Of a DNA stretch of 9,744 nucleotides, positions 1 to 4,938 are shown one piece after another; the first letter of the stretch is position 1, and every line of letters begins with the position of its first letter. This DNA comes from an uncultured Oscillospiraceae bacterium (GTDB lineage Bacteria > Bacillota > Clostridia > Oscillospirales > Ruminococcaceae): contig USBI01000058.1 in the NCBI GenBank assembly GCA_900552945.1, positions 1 to 9,744 of the forward strand, in the 5' to 3' direction. The position numbers were made by a program, and so were the translations under genes. Below the pieces are notes generated by a model that saw only the letters and a program-made list of their open reading frames with translations, did no database searches and had not been told where the DNA came from.

Positions 1-125
1 TTTGTAGCCTTGTTCCACATAAACCGTCTGGCGGTATTTAACTGATCAACAAAATTGTAAGGGGCTGTGGTTGGAACCTTTCTTGAACCATCTTGTGGTA
101 GGAGATTTGCACCAATCCACAGCAT
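1..125 (-). CDS. possible 5' part of an unidentified gene, cut by window edge
   Basis: A minus-strand frame opens at an ATG (123-125), directly after an in-frame TAA, and stays open for 41 codons to the window edge. The peptide (MLWIGANLLPQDG, then PYNFVDQLNTARRF) reads like protein rather than noise, but I do not recognise a family. The only purine-rich stretch (AAGGG) abuts the ATG, which is too close for a normal ribosome site. It may therefore be the surviving part of a broken gene rather than a true start. It points away from the integrase module. Forty-one codons is weak evidence. Confidence 0.28.
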   Translation of the reverse strand, partial: MLWIGANLLPQDGSRKVPTTAPYNFVDQLNTARRFMWNKAT

Positions 126-542
126 CCCTTACAGTGTAGCACACAGCCCTTGGAGAGGGGCTCTAATAACTACTACTCTATAATACAAGGAGATTTTACA
201 TTTCTCGATGAAGTCCTGATGATTTCTCCAAGATAAAATCTTACTGTGACAGTCTACCCATCCCCTGGGAAAAAGTGAGGTGAGGCCGATGAGGGGCTGC
301 AAAAACAGTATCATACATAATCAGCGCAAACGGCGGTCTTTATCTTATGGATAAGGGCCGCCTTTCTTTATGCTATCGACAAATTCCGAGGAAAACCGTC
401 AAGGTTCCCCAAATTTAGAACTTACAATTAAAAATTATCAGCAAAGGCGGCAGCGTAGAACTGCCACATTGATGGAAGAAAGGGGATGATGCCAGCCGCC
501 TGTGTGCCGTCCGCATAGCAGCAGACAAGGAGTAACAGTGCT
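126..542. other. stretch without a convincing gene
   Basis: I see no supported coding region here. The stretch and its left margin are rich in short inverted repeats. 58-74 can pair, with small bulges, with 112-131. GGGCTGTG at 62-69 could instead pair with CACAGCCC at 142-149. AGATTTTA (193-200) faces TAAAATCT (233-240). A terminator lies at 332-369. The 61-codon minus-strand frame at 129-314 has no ribosome site and an unremarkable peptide, so I treat it as chance. The block is probably leader or spacer DNA between modules of the element. Confidence 0.5.
332..369 (+). terminator. rho-independent terminator
   Basis: A 13-bp stem (332-344 with 350-362, including two G-U pairs) has a 5-nt loop and is followed on the plus strand by TTTCTTT. 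It would stop rightward transcripts arriving from the left. No plus-strand gene ending before it is visible in the window. Confidence 0.7.
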
Positions 543-851
543 ATGGATCAGAAAATCCGCAGCATTGAGAAGTTGCTTTTTGTCCCATATCAACGACACA
601 CGGCTTTCAATGGACAAATTTCAATAGGCGTTGGTCTGCGTTTTTGTGCGCGGGAGTTTTCCCCAAGCGGGGACAAACCCCCGCCTGCCGGTGCTGCCTG
701 CCCTATTGGACTTCTCAATGCACATATCCAGAAAGCGGCTGATTTTGTATTCCGATACAAAGTCGGCCGCTTTCATTTAAGGCTCCCTGAACAAAGAGTT
801 AGGGGGCCACCACCTCCGATTTGTTTTCCGCAAAAAACAAATCGGAGGTAA
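543..851 (+). CDS. doubtful 102-codon reading frame ahead of the sigma-like gene
   Basis: An ATG at 543 is preceded by AAGGAG (527-532) at 10 nt, so translation could start here. The first residues (MDQKIRSIEKLL) look protein-like. After about residue 25 the sequence is Pro/Gly/Arg-rich, and the frame runs through both hairpins at 731-774 and 812-849, stopping just before the start of the next gene. No family is recognised. It may be a short leader peptide, a remnant of a truncated gene, or chance. If translated, ribosomes would open the hairpin that covers the next ribosome site. Confidence 0.2.
   Translation: MDQKIRSIEKLLFVPYQRHTAFNGQISIGVGLRFCAREFSPSGDKPPPAGAACPIGLLNAHIQKAADFVFRYKVGRFHLRLPEQRVRGPPPPICFPQKTNRR
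731..774 (+). other. long hairpin in leader of sigma-like gene
   Basis: 731-749 pairs with 756-774 over 19 bp (two G-U pairs), with a 6-nt loop TTCCGA. Only three T follow, so it is a weak terminator at best. It stands 37 nt before a second hairpin and is probably part of the same leader RNA. Confidence 0.6.
812..849 (+). promoter_or_regulatory. hairpin that sequesters a ribosome binding site
   Basis: 812-827 and 834-849 form a perfect 16-bp inverted repeat with the loop CCGCAA. The 3' arm ends in GGAGGT (844-849), the Shine-Dalgarno of the gene starting GTG at 857, and the 5' arm contains ACCTCC. When folded, the ribosome site is fully paired. This suggests translational control of the sigma-like regulator. 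As a terminator it lacks a T tract on the plus strand. Confidence 0.7.
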
Positions 852-856
852 CAGAA

Positions 857-1366
857 GTGCAAAATTATCGCAAAAGCGACTATGCGATAAACAAAAACAG
901 CCCAAATATCGTTTATCGCTTTCATAACGAAATCATAGAAATCACACTGGAGGATTATCTGAAGGAGAATCCTGACAAAACGGAACATGACTTTGCAGAG
1001 CTGAAAGCCCTGTCCGATCAAATCTACTATGAGCAGGATCGGGCAGAGAGCGCCCAGACCCGCAAGGATGTTTCAATACACGGTTTGGAGGAAACGGAGC
1101 ATTGTGCCACTCGTGCACTGGATGAAGAATGGGAAGAACGAGTTGTTGACATACAGAACCGCAAGTATGCCTGGAAAGCCTTGGAGCAGCTTTTTACAGT
1201 GGGCGCTTTGACCGAGGTTCAGAAACGGCGATTCCGGCTTCATGTTTTTCAGGGACTCTCTACCCGGCAAATTGGTCGCATGGAAGGGACAAGCCATCAA
1301 GCTGTTGCCAAGTCCATAAACCTGGCGATTGCCAAACTTAAAAAATATTTTGCAGCACAGGGTTGA
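857..1366 (+). CDS. sigma-70 region 4-like regulator of the element
   Basis: This is a 169-residue protein. The GTG start at 857 is chosen because GGAGGT lies 7 nt upstream; the in-frame ATG at 821 sits inside the hairpin and has no ribosome site. The N-terminal half is charged, with a segment LKENPDKTEHDFAELK (about 35-50) typical of short sigma-like proteins in clostridial mobile elements. Residues 118-165 form a region 4-type helix-turn-helix: LTEVQKRRFRLHVFQGLSTRQIGRMEG is followed by SHQAVAKSI. There is no region 2, so it is unlikely to act as a complete sigma factor. Its position ahead of Xis and Int resembles Orf7 of Tn916, which promotes expression of element functions. I infer a regulatory role in excision or transfer. 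The target promoters are unknown. Confidence 0.8.
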   Translation: MQNYRKSDYAINKNSPNIVYRFHNEIIEITLEDYLKENPDKTEHDFAELKALSDQIYYEQDRAESAQTRKDVSIHGLEETEHCATRALDEEWEERVVDIQNRKYAWKALEQLFTVGALTEVQKRRFRLHVFQGLSTRQIGRMEGTSHQAVAKSINLAIAKLKKYFAAQG

Positions 1367-1945
1367 CACCCCTGCGGTTTCAGGACGATAGGTGAAAGGC
1401 ATTCTTTCGAGTGTTCTTCTTTCACCTGTACCTTGACAACCGCATACTCATTCATCAGTAACATCCCCCTTTTCAGTGCGATGAGCAAAAGCCGATTCAG
1501 GGGCCGCGCCATGATATACGGACATGATGAGCAGATCCCACCTGATTATCATAATTGGTCTTGCATACAATCCTGTCCTGTATGAGCGAGTAACGGCAGC
1601 CTGTAAAAACCGGGCAGCACCCGGCGCGGCCATGACCGGAAAGGGGCATAATGGTACTCCTGTCCAGCCACAGCCCTGCTTAAGATCAGAGTAGTCCATA
1701 ACATTTGGAAACCATCTGGTTGCAGGATCACGCAATGGGGGCAGCTCGGAGAGATCCTCGGAGGGGTGAGATTCCCGTGGGCCGGTTCGCTGCCGGTCAC
1801 TGATGACTTCCCAATATGTGCGGGGTGTCAAGGACAAATGGCACATAACAAGAAAACAAATCGGATTTTGTATTTCGCCGGAAATGGGGCAGGTCTTATG
1901 GCCTGCCCCGTTTTCCGGCTTACTTAATATTCAGGAGGTCAGTTT
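1367..1945. other. 579-bp gap with no convincing gene
   Basis: Several small frames compete here, none with good support. On the plus strand ATG 1481-1585 (34 aa) and ATG 1524-1694 (56 aa, MMSRSHLIIIIG start) lack ribosome sites. On the minus strand a 132-codon frame (1448-1846) lacks a ribosome site. Its end overlaps a 52-codon frame starting at 1455 that does have AAGGGGGA upstream (MNEYAVVKVQ), but that frame runs antisense into the sigma-like gene. AGGTGAAAG at 1390-1398 and CTTTCACCT at 1419-1427 form a 9-bp inverted repeat. In Tn916 this position is held by the small orf8, which I do not see. No MazE-like antitoxin is apparent. Confidence 0.45.
1877..1919 (+). promoter_or_regulatory. 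long hairpin in leader of mazF-like gene
   Basis: GCCGGAAATGGGGCAGGTC (1877-1895) pairs with 1900-1919 through two G-U pairs and one bulged T, with loop TTAT. It ends 13 nt before the AGGAGGT ribosome site. There is no T tract on the plus strand. The sequence just before it repeats pieces of the two sigma-gene hairpins: a 13-nt copy of 834-846 at 1853-1865, and a 13/14-nt match of 741-754 at 1864-1877. The two leaders therefore appear related. Confidence 0.55.
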
Positions 1946-2323
1946 ATGCGAAAGGCTATCCGGCGTGGCGATCTGTTCTATGCAGACCTGAACCCGGTGG
2001 TCGGCTCCGAGCAAGGCGGCATTCGCCCTGTCCTTGTTATCCAAAATGATGTGGGGAATCACTTTAGTCCTACCGTTGTTGCAGCAGCCATCACCAGCAG
2101 AAAAGCGAAGAACAGTCTGCCTACCCATATCCTACTTGAGAATGTGCCGGGGCTTGCGCCTACCTCTCTGCTTCTGTTGGAACAACTGCGGACAATAGAC
2201 CGGAAGCGGCTCCGTGGTTACATTGGGCGTATCAGCACAGAAAAAATGCTGGAGGTAGATGCAGCCCTGGCAATCAGCATCGGCATAGGATACCCCAACG
2301 AAAGGAGGACTCACAATGTATGA
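1946..2323 (+). CDS. mazF: MazF/PemK-family toxin (mRNA interferase), EndoA-like
   Basis: A 125-residue protein starts at ATG 1946, 6 nt after AGGAGGT. It follows the MazF/EndoA pattern closely: RRGDLFYADLNPVVGSEQGG at 6-25, then RPVLVIQNDVGNHFSP (27-42), AAIT (47-50), LPTH, and LLEQLRTIDRKRL. Arg27 and Thr50 match the catalytic Arg25 and Thr48 of Bacillus EndoA. Such enzymes cut single-stranded RNA at short specific sites; the specificity here cannot be read from sequence. The C-terminus is about ten residues longer than usual (ends NERRTHNV) and overlaps the next start by 8 nt. No MazE antitoxin gene lies upstream, and the overlapping downstream gene is an HTH protein. It could be a solitary toxin, a stability module, or one paired with an unfamiliar antitoxin. 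Confidence 0.88.
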   Translation: MRKAIRRGDLFYADLNPVVGSEQGGIRPVLVIQNDVGNHFSPTVVAAAITSRKAKNSLPTHILLENVPGLAPTSLLLLEQLRTIDRKRLRGYIGRISTEKMLEVDAALAISIGIGYPNERRTHNV

Positions 2324-2558
2324 AAATGACGGCGGCCTACTCTCTCCCAGAGATGCCTACCGATTGATGTTAAAAGACTACCCGGATGTGATGGACATTG
2401 GTCAAATGTGTGAGGCGCTTGGCGTCAGTACAAAAACCGGGTACAAGTTACTGAAAGATGGGAAAATTGAGTACCTGAAAATTGGACGGGCTTACCGCAT
2501 CCCCAAAGCCCACATTCTTCGTTATTTGAAAATCACCTGCTCCACTTTTGCAGAGTAG
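2316..2558 (+). CDS. xis: excisionase-like helix-turn-helix protein
   Basis: This 80-residue protein starts at ATG 2316, overlapping the last 8 nt of the toxin gene, with AAAGGAGG (2301-2308) 7 nt upstream, so the two are probably translationally coupled. Residues 27-72 form a winged HTH of the excisionase/MerR-like type: DIGQMCEALGVSTKTGYKLL, then GKIEYLKIGRAYRIPKAHIL. This fold bends DNA at attachment sites and sets the direction of recombination by the neighbouring integrase. Its place immediately before int fits Xis of Tn916-like elements. The N-terminal 26 residues are not recognised. Because it is co-transcribed with MazF it might also act as its partner or regulator, which is speculation. 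Confidence 0.78.
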   Translation: MYENDGGLLSPRDAYRLMLKDYPDVMDIGQMCEALGVSTKTGYKLLKDGKIEYLKIGRAYRIPKAHILRYLKITCSTFAE

Positions 2559-2643
2559 CAGGCTATGGTGTCGATCTTCACCGGATAGACGCAGAAAGTT
2601 AACAATTCTGACGCGGATTTACCTGGAGTTTTGTTCTGTCCGA

Positions 2644-2652
2644 TGATACAAT
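2644..2652 (+). promoter_or_regulatory. possible extended -10 promoter for int
   Basis: TGATACAAT at 2644-2652 fits an extended -10 (TGn plus TACAAT). It lies 54 nt before the integrase ATG, in the 147-bp gap after the Xis gene. No clear -35 box is seen at 17 nt. Confidence 0.4.
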
Positions 2653-2705
2653 AAAGGTGTCATTGGTAGGTGAACTCAATACCGCAAAAGGAGGAACAGA
2701 TCAGT

Positions 2706-3992
2706 ATGCCAGCGGTACACCTGCAAGAAAACAGCAAACTAATCTCCGGCCATGTGGCCGAGAAAAAAGGGTATCTCTATTGGGTTCTAAACCTTACCGA
2801 TGAGAACGGTAAGAGAAAGCCCAAATGGATTCCCACCCATAAGAAAGCCAAGGGCAACAAGACCTGGGCAAACAATATGCTTCCCACCATCCGAAAGGAA
2901 TGGACGGAAAAGCTGCTTCAGGAGGCTACGGCCTCACAGCAGTCGGCTTCTCCGTCTGGCCCGTCATCCGCAGAGATTTCCTTTGTGGATTTCCTGTATC
3001 AGTGGCTTGAGCACAAGTACAAGTCTGCTACCGGACGGGTGATGGACAGCAAGCCCATCGAACTCTCGACCTATTCGGGATATGAACAGCAGCTTAATAA
3101 CCCCATCGCCCCGTATTTCCGAGAGCATCCTGTCGCCCTTTGTGACCTTACCAAACAAGATATTCTCGCTTTTTATGAGAAAGAATTGGAACGGGTCAAG
3201 CCGACCACCGTTAAACACTACCACGCTCTGATTCATGGGGCGTTGAATTATGCGGTTGACAAAAATCTGATTCCAAGCAATCCGGCTGACCGGATTATCA
3301 TTTCCAAGCCTGAACCCTTCAAGGGTGACTACTACCTGGATTCGGAAGTCCTGAATCTGTTTGAAGTCATCAAGGGGCATAAGATCGAACTGGTAGTTCT
3401 TCTGACTGCTTTTTACGGCCTGCGCCGCAGTGAGGTTATCGGTCTGAAATGGAGTGCCTTTGACTTCAACCATAACTGCTTCTCCATCCGGCATACGGTA
3501 ACAACTTGCAATGTAAAGGGAGAACGGGTCACGATTAAGAAGGACAAGGCAAAAAACAAATCCAGTCTGCGGACTTATCCATTGATTCCTTTTTTGAAAG
3601 AACGGTTGCTGGAGGCCAAGAAACAGCAGGAAGAAAATCGCAAGCTGTGCGGGCGCGCCTACAACAAAGAATATCTGGGATATGTCTGTGTCGATGTGAT
3701 TGGCAATCTCATTAAACCCAACTATGTGTCCTCGACCTTTGGGAAGTTGCTTGCCAAGAACAATTTACGGCACATTCGTTTCCACGATCTTCGCCATACC
3801 TGTGCCTCGCTTTTGCTGGCAAACGGTGTTCCGATGGAACAGGTAAAAGAATGGCTGGGACACAGTGAGATTTCAACAACGGTGGATATTTACGGGCATC
3901 TGCAATATGCCACGAAAAAACAATCCGCCGCAGCCATTGAGCAGGACATTGTGGCGCCCATGCTGCAAAACCTATCGGCGGTTTCTCCATAA
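2706..3992 (+). CDS. int: tyrosine recombinase / integrase of the element
   Basis: This is a 428-residue integrase. The ATG at 2706 is preferred (AGGAGG at 2689-2694, 11 nt upstream) over an in-frame GTG at 2670 without a good site. Residues 10-60 form an AP2-like arm-binding domain (GYLYWVLNLTDENGKRKPKW). About 90-190 is the SAM-like core-binding domain (FVDFLYQWLEH and YHALIHGALNYAVD). The C-terminal catalytic domain has all expected residues: Arg240 (GLRRSEVIGL), Lys283 (AKNKSSLRT), His360 and Arg363 (HDLRHT), His386 (WLGHS) and the nucleophile Tyr396 (DIYGHL). It is therefore likely to be active. It belongs to the Tn916-type group, which uses arm sites as well as core sites. Its gene ends 40 bp from the 3' end of tRNA-Ser, the usual position of an integrase beside its target. 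Repeated motifs beyond the tRNA could be its binding sites. Confidence 0.95.
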   Translation: MPAVHLQENSKLISGHVAEKKGYLYWVLNLTDENGKRKPKWIPTHKKAKGNKTWANNMLPTIRKEWTEKLLQEATASQQSASPSGPSSAEISFVDFLYQWLEHKYKSATGRVMDSKPIELSTYSGYEQQLNNPIAPYFREHPVALCDLTKQDILAFYEKELERVKPTTVKHYHALIHGALNYAVDKNLIPSNPADRIIISKPEPFKGDYYLDSEVLNLFEVIKGHKIELVVLLTAFYGLRRSEVIGLKWSAFDFNHNCFSIRHTVTTCNVKGERVTIKKDKAKNKSSLRTYPLIPFLKERLLEAKKQQEENRKLCGRAYNKEYLGYVCVDVIGNLIKPNYVSSTFGKLLAKNNLRHIRFHDLRHTCASLLLANGVPMEQVKEWLGHSEISTTVDIYGHLQYATKKQSAAAIEQDIVAPMLQNLSAVSP

Positions 3993-4000
3993 AAAGGAAA

Positions 4001-4031
4001 GAGGTCTACCAGCTTTTCGCTGGCAGACCTC
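4001..4031 (-). terminator. terminator of tRNA-Ser
   Basis: 4001-4013 pairs with 4019-4031 (13 positions, one A/C mismatch), with loop TTTTC. On the minus strand it begins 2 nt after the tRNA 3' end and is followed by TTTCCTTTTT, a good intrinsic terminator. In the plus direction it lies 9 nt after the int stop but has no T tract. Confidence 0.8.
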
Positions 4032-4032
4032 A

Positions 4033-4126
4033 TGGCGGAGATGGAGAGATTCGAACTCTCGCGCCGGTTTTGAGCCGACCTACCGCATTTCGAGTGCGGA
4101 CCCTTCAACCGCTTGGGTACATCTCC
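4033..4126 (-). tRNA. tRNA-Ser, anticodon CGA, intact
   Basis: The 94-nt sequence folds as a class II tRNA. It has acceptor GGAGATG/CATCTCC with discriminator G and encoded CCA, a D stem CCC/GGG with loop AAGCGGTTGAA, and an anticodon arm CCGCA-CTCGAAA-TGCGG. The long variable arm has a GTCGG/CCGGC stem, and the T arm is GAGAG-TTCGAAT-CTCTC. CGA reads UCG codons. All stems pair, so it should be functional. Its 3' end faces the integrase and its own terminator follows. Its D arm and anticodon stem differ from those of the broken tRNA-Ser copies further right, so it is a separate lineage, not a repaired version of them. I infer that it came in with a mobile element. The alternative is an old chromosomal tRNA next to unrelated relics. 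Confidence 0.95.
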
Positions 4127-4173
4127 AAATTTATGTTATATCCCTGGTCCCGACCCGCCGACCAATTCAGCCG

Positions 4174-4205
4174 GTGGAAATCGGGAAGAACAACAGGATA
4201 GAACA
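4174..4205. repeat. 32-nt perfect direct repeat, copy 1
   Basis: It is identical to 4431-4462, with a shift of 257 nt. It contains one pair of arm-type motifs. Flanking matches (TTTGAACT at 4221 and 4478; a 13-nt match at 4236-4248 and 4494-4506) keep the same offset, showing the two units are homologous. Confidence 0.95.
4183..4204. repeat. paired arm-type motif, unit at 4291
   Basis: GGGAAGAAC (4183-4191) and GGATAGAAC (4196-4204) have a 13-nt period. The pair ends 87 nt before the anticodon-loop start at 4291. Proposed integrase arm-binding sites, by inference. Confidence 0.6.
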
Positions 4206-4290
4206 AGCAACATTATTCAATTTGAACTCGGCTGGAACCCGCATGGTTCCAAGGGTTTCAGCCGTTTGGCACTCCGCATAGGAAACCTGA

Positions 4291-4324
4291 TTTCGAATCA
4301 TTACACCAACTTGGATGATGACGG
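4291..4324 (-). pseudogene. diverged tRNA-Ser 5' relic (D)
   Basis: It aligns with the relic at 4549-4588: GATTTCGAATCA at 4289-4300 sits exactly 258 nt before GATTTCGAGTCA, and the D-loop part matches (ACTTGGAT against ACTTCGAT). Six bases of the anticodon stem region are missing and the acceptor start is eroded. On the minus strand it reads TGATTCGAAATCA at the loop. Confidence 0.6.
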
Positions 4325-4399
4325 TAAATCAGGGACGATAGCGGTAACTACGGAACCCCAAAACATACCTCTCAAAGTGGGCGTCAGATGGCTGCTCTC

Positions 4400-4427
4400 A
4401 TTATAGCCATTTTCCCGCAAAATTCAA
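4400..4427 (-). promoter_or_regulatory. sigma-A-type promoter facing the tRNA array
   Basis: On the minus strand TTGAAT (4422-4427) and a consensus TATAAT (4400-4405) are 16 nt apart. It fires towards relic D and the intact tRNA-Ser. In the neighbouring unit the equivalent place has a poorer version (TATAAC near 4140), just before the intact tRNA. It is probably the old promoter of the tRNA now represented by relic D. Confidence 0.6.
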
Positions 4428-4430
4428 GCC

Positions 4431-4462
4431 GTGGAAATCGGGAAGAACAACAGGATAGAACA
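4431..4462. repeat. 32-nt perfect direct repeat, copy 2
   Basis: This is the second copy of 4174-4205. It includes the arm-type motif pair at 4440-4461. Confidence 0.95.
4440..4461. repeat. paired arm-type motif, unit at 4549
   Basis: GGGAAGAAC (4440-4448) and GGATAGAAC (4453-4461) have a 13-nt period and end 88 nt before the anticodon-loop start at 4549. Confidence 0.6.
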
Positions 4463-4548
4463 GACCCCAATTCACGATTTGAACTTGCCCGCAAACCCGC
4501 ATGGTTACTGGCTTTTCGGCAGTTCGGACTTCCAAAGTGAAAACATGA

Positions 4549-4588
4549 TTTCGAGTCAGTCCCGTTATGACCACTTCGATACCACTCC
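4549..4588 (-). pseudogene. tRNA-Ser 5' half relic (C)
   Basis: Forty nt on the minus strand run from the acceptor strand GGAGTGG through a D arm (TCGAAGTGGTCATAACGGG) to the anticodon loop CTCGAAA, anticodon CGA. It matches relic B at 36 of 40 positions, with three of the changes in the acceptor strand. The following TCA still pairs with the stem, and then tRNA similarity stops. No variable arm, T arm or acceptor 3' strand follows in place. Confidence 0.8.
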
Positions 4589-4632
4589 GTGTATTTATCT
4601 TCACATCAGCCCTCAAAAACACCTCGGAAAAA

Positions 4633-4654
4633 GGAGAGAACTGATGGAGAGAAC
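4633..4654. repeat. paired arm-type motif, unit at 4741
   Basis: Two exact copies of GGAGAGAAC (4633-4641 and 4646-4654) have a 13-nt period and end 87 nt before the loop start at 4741. Confidence 0.6.
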
Positions 4655-4740
4655 TAAGGGATATTCACTTTTCAATGATAGCTGAAAAACCCCGTAAAAT
4701 CAAGGCTTTTCAGAGGTGAGCTTCCAAAAAGGTCATTCGT

Positions 4741-4780
4741 TTTCGAGTCAGGCCCGTTATGACCACTTCGATACGCTTCC
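4741..4780 (-). pseudogene. tRNA-Ser 5' half relic (B)
   Basis: Forty nt from GGAAGCG to the anticodon loop CTCGAAA. It is 38/40 identical to relic A, including 35 consecutive bases. Right after the loop the sequence becomes ACGAATG, which cannot form the anticodon stem. Truncation is thus abrupt, at the loop, not gradual decay. Confidence 0.85.
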
Positions 4781-4832
4781 CTTTATGTCAGCCCGCCATT
4801 TTCCTGATGTTTTTTGCAAAGAAAAAACTTTT

Positions 4833-4854
4833 GGAAAGAACTGACGGAAAGAAC
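4833..4854. repeat. paired arm-type motif, unit at 4939
   Basis: Two exact copies of GGAAAGAAC (4833-4841 and 4846-4854) have a 13-nt period and end 85 nt before the loop start at 4939. Confidence 0.6.
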
Positions 4855-4938
4855 TGCGAAATATTCGGTTTTTCGAACTGCGGGAGCCCGCAGAAACACT
4901 GGATTCTCAGCGGACAAAACTGACACTTTTTTTAAAAT

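Noticed and set aside
1297..1455. 52-codon minus-strand frame starting MNEYAVVKVQ with a ribosome-like site
   Set aside because: About 70 bp of it lie antisense to the sigma-like gene and its tail is the reverse of the conserved HTH region.
1448..1846. 132-codon minus-strand frame as a real gene
   Set aside because: No ribosome site, no recognisable family, and it opposes the direction of the module; kept only as a note on the gap.
2670..2705. GTG start for the integrase 12 codons upstream
   Set aside because: The strong AGGAGG lies inside this segment and points to ATG 2706.
4001..4031. Terminator of the integrase gene on the plus strand
   Set aside because: There is no T tract on the plus side; the T-rich tail is on the minus strand after the tRNA.
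4113..4406. Reading frame across the tRNA and repeat array (97 codons)
   Set aside because: It overlaps the functional tRNA and attachment-like repeats, and has no ribosome site or family-like peptide.
4431..4685. Reading frames of 84 and 73 codons in the repeat array
   Set aside because: They are created by repeat units and tRNA relics on both strands; the two frames overlap antisense and neither has a ribosome site.
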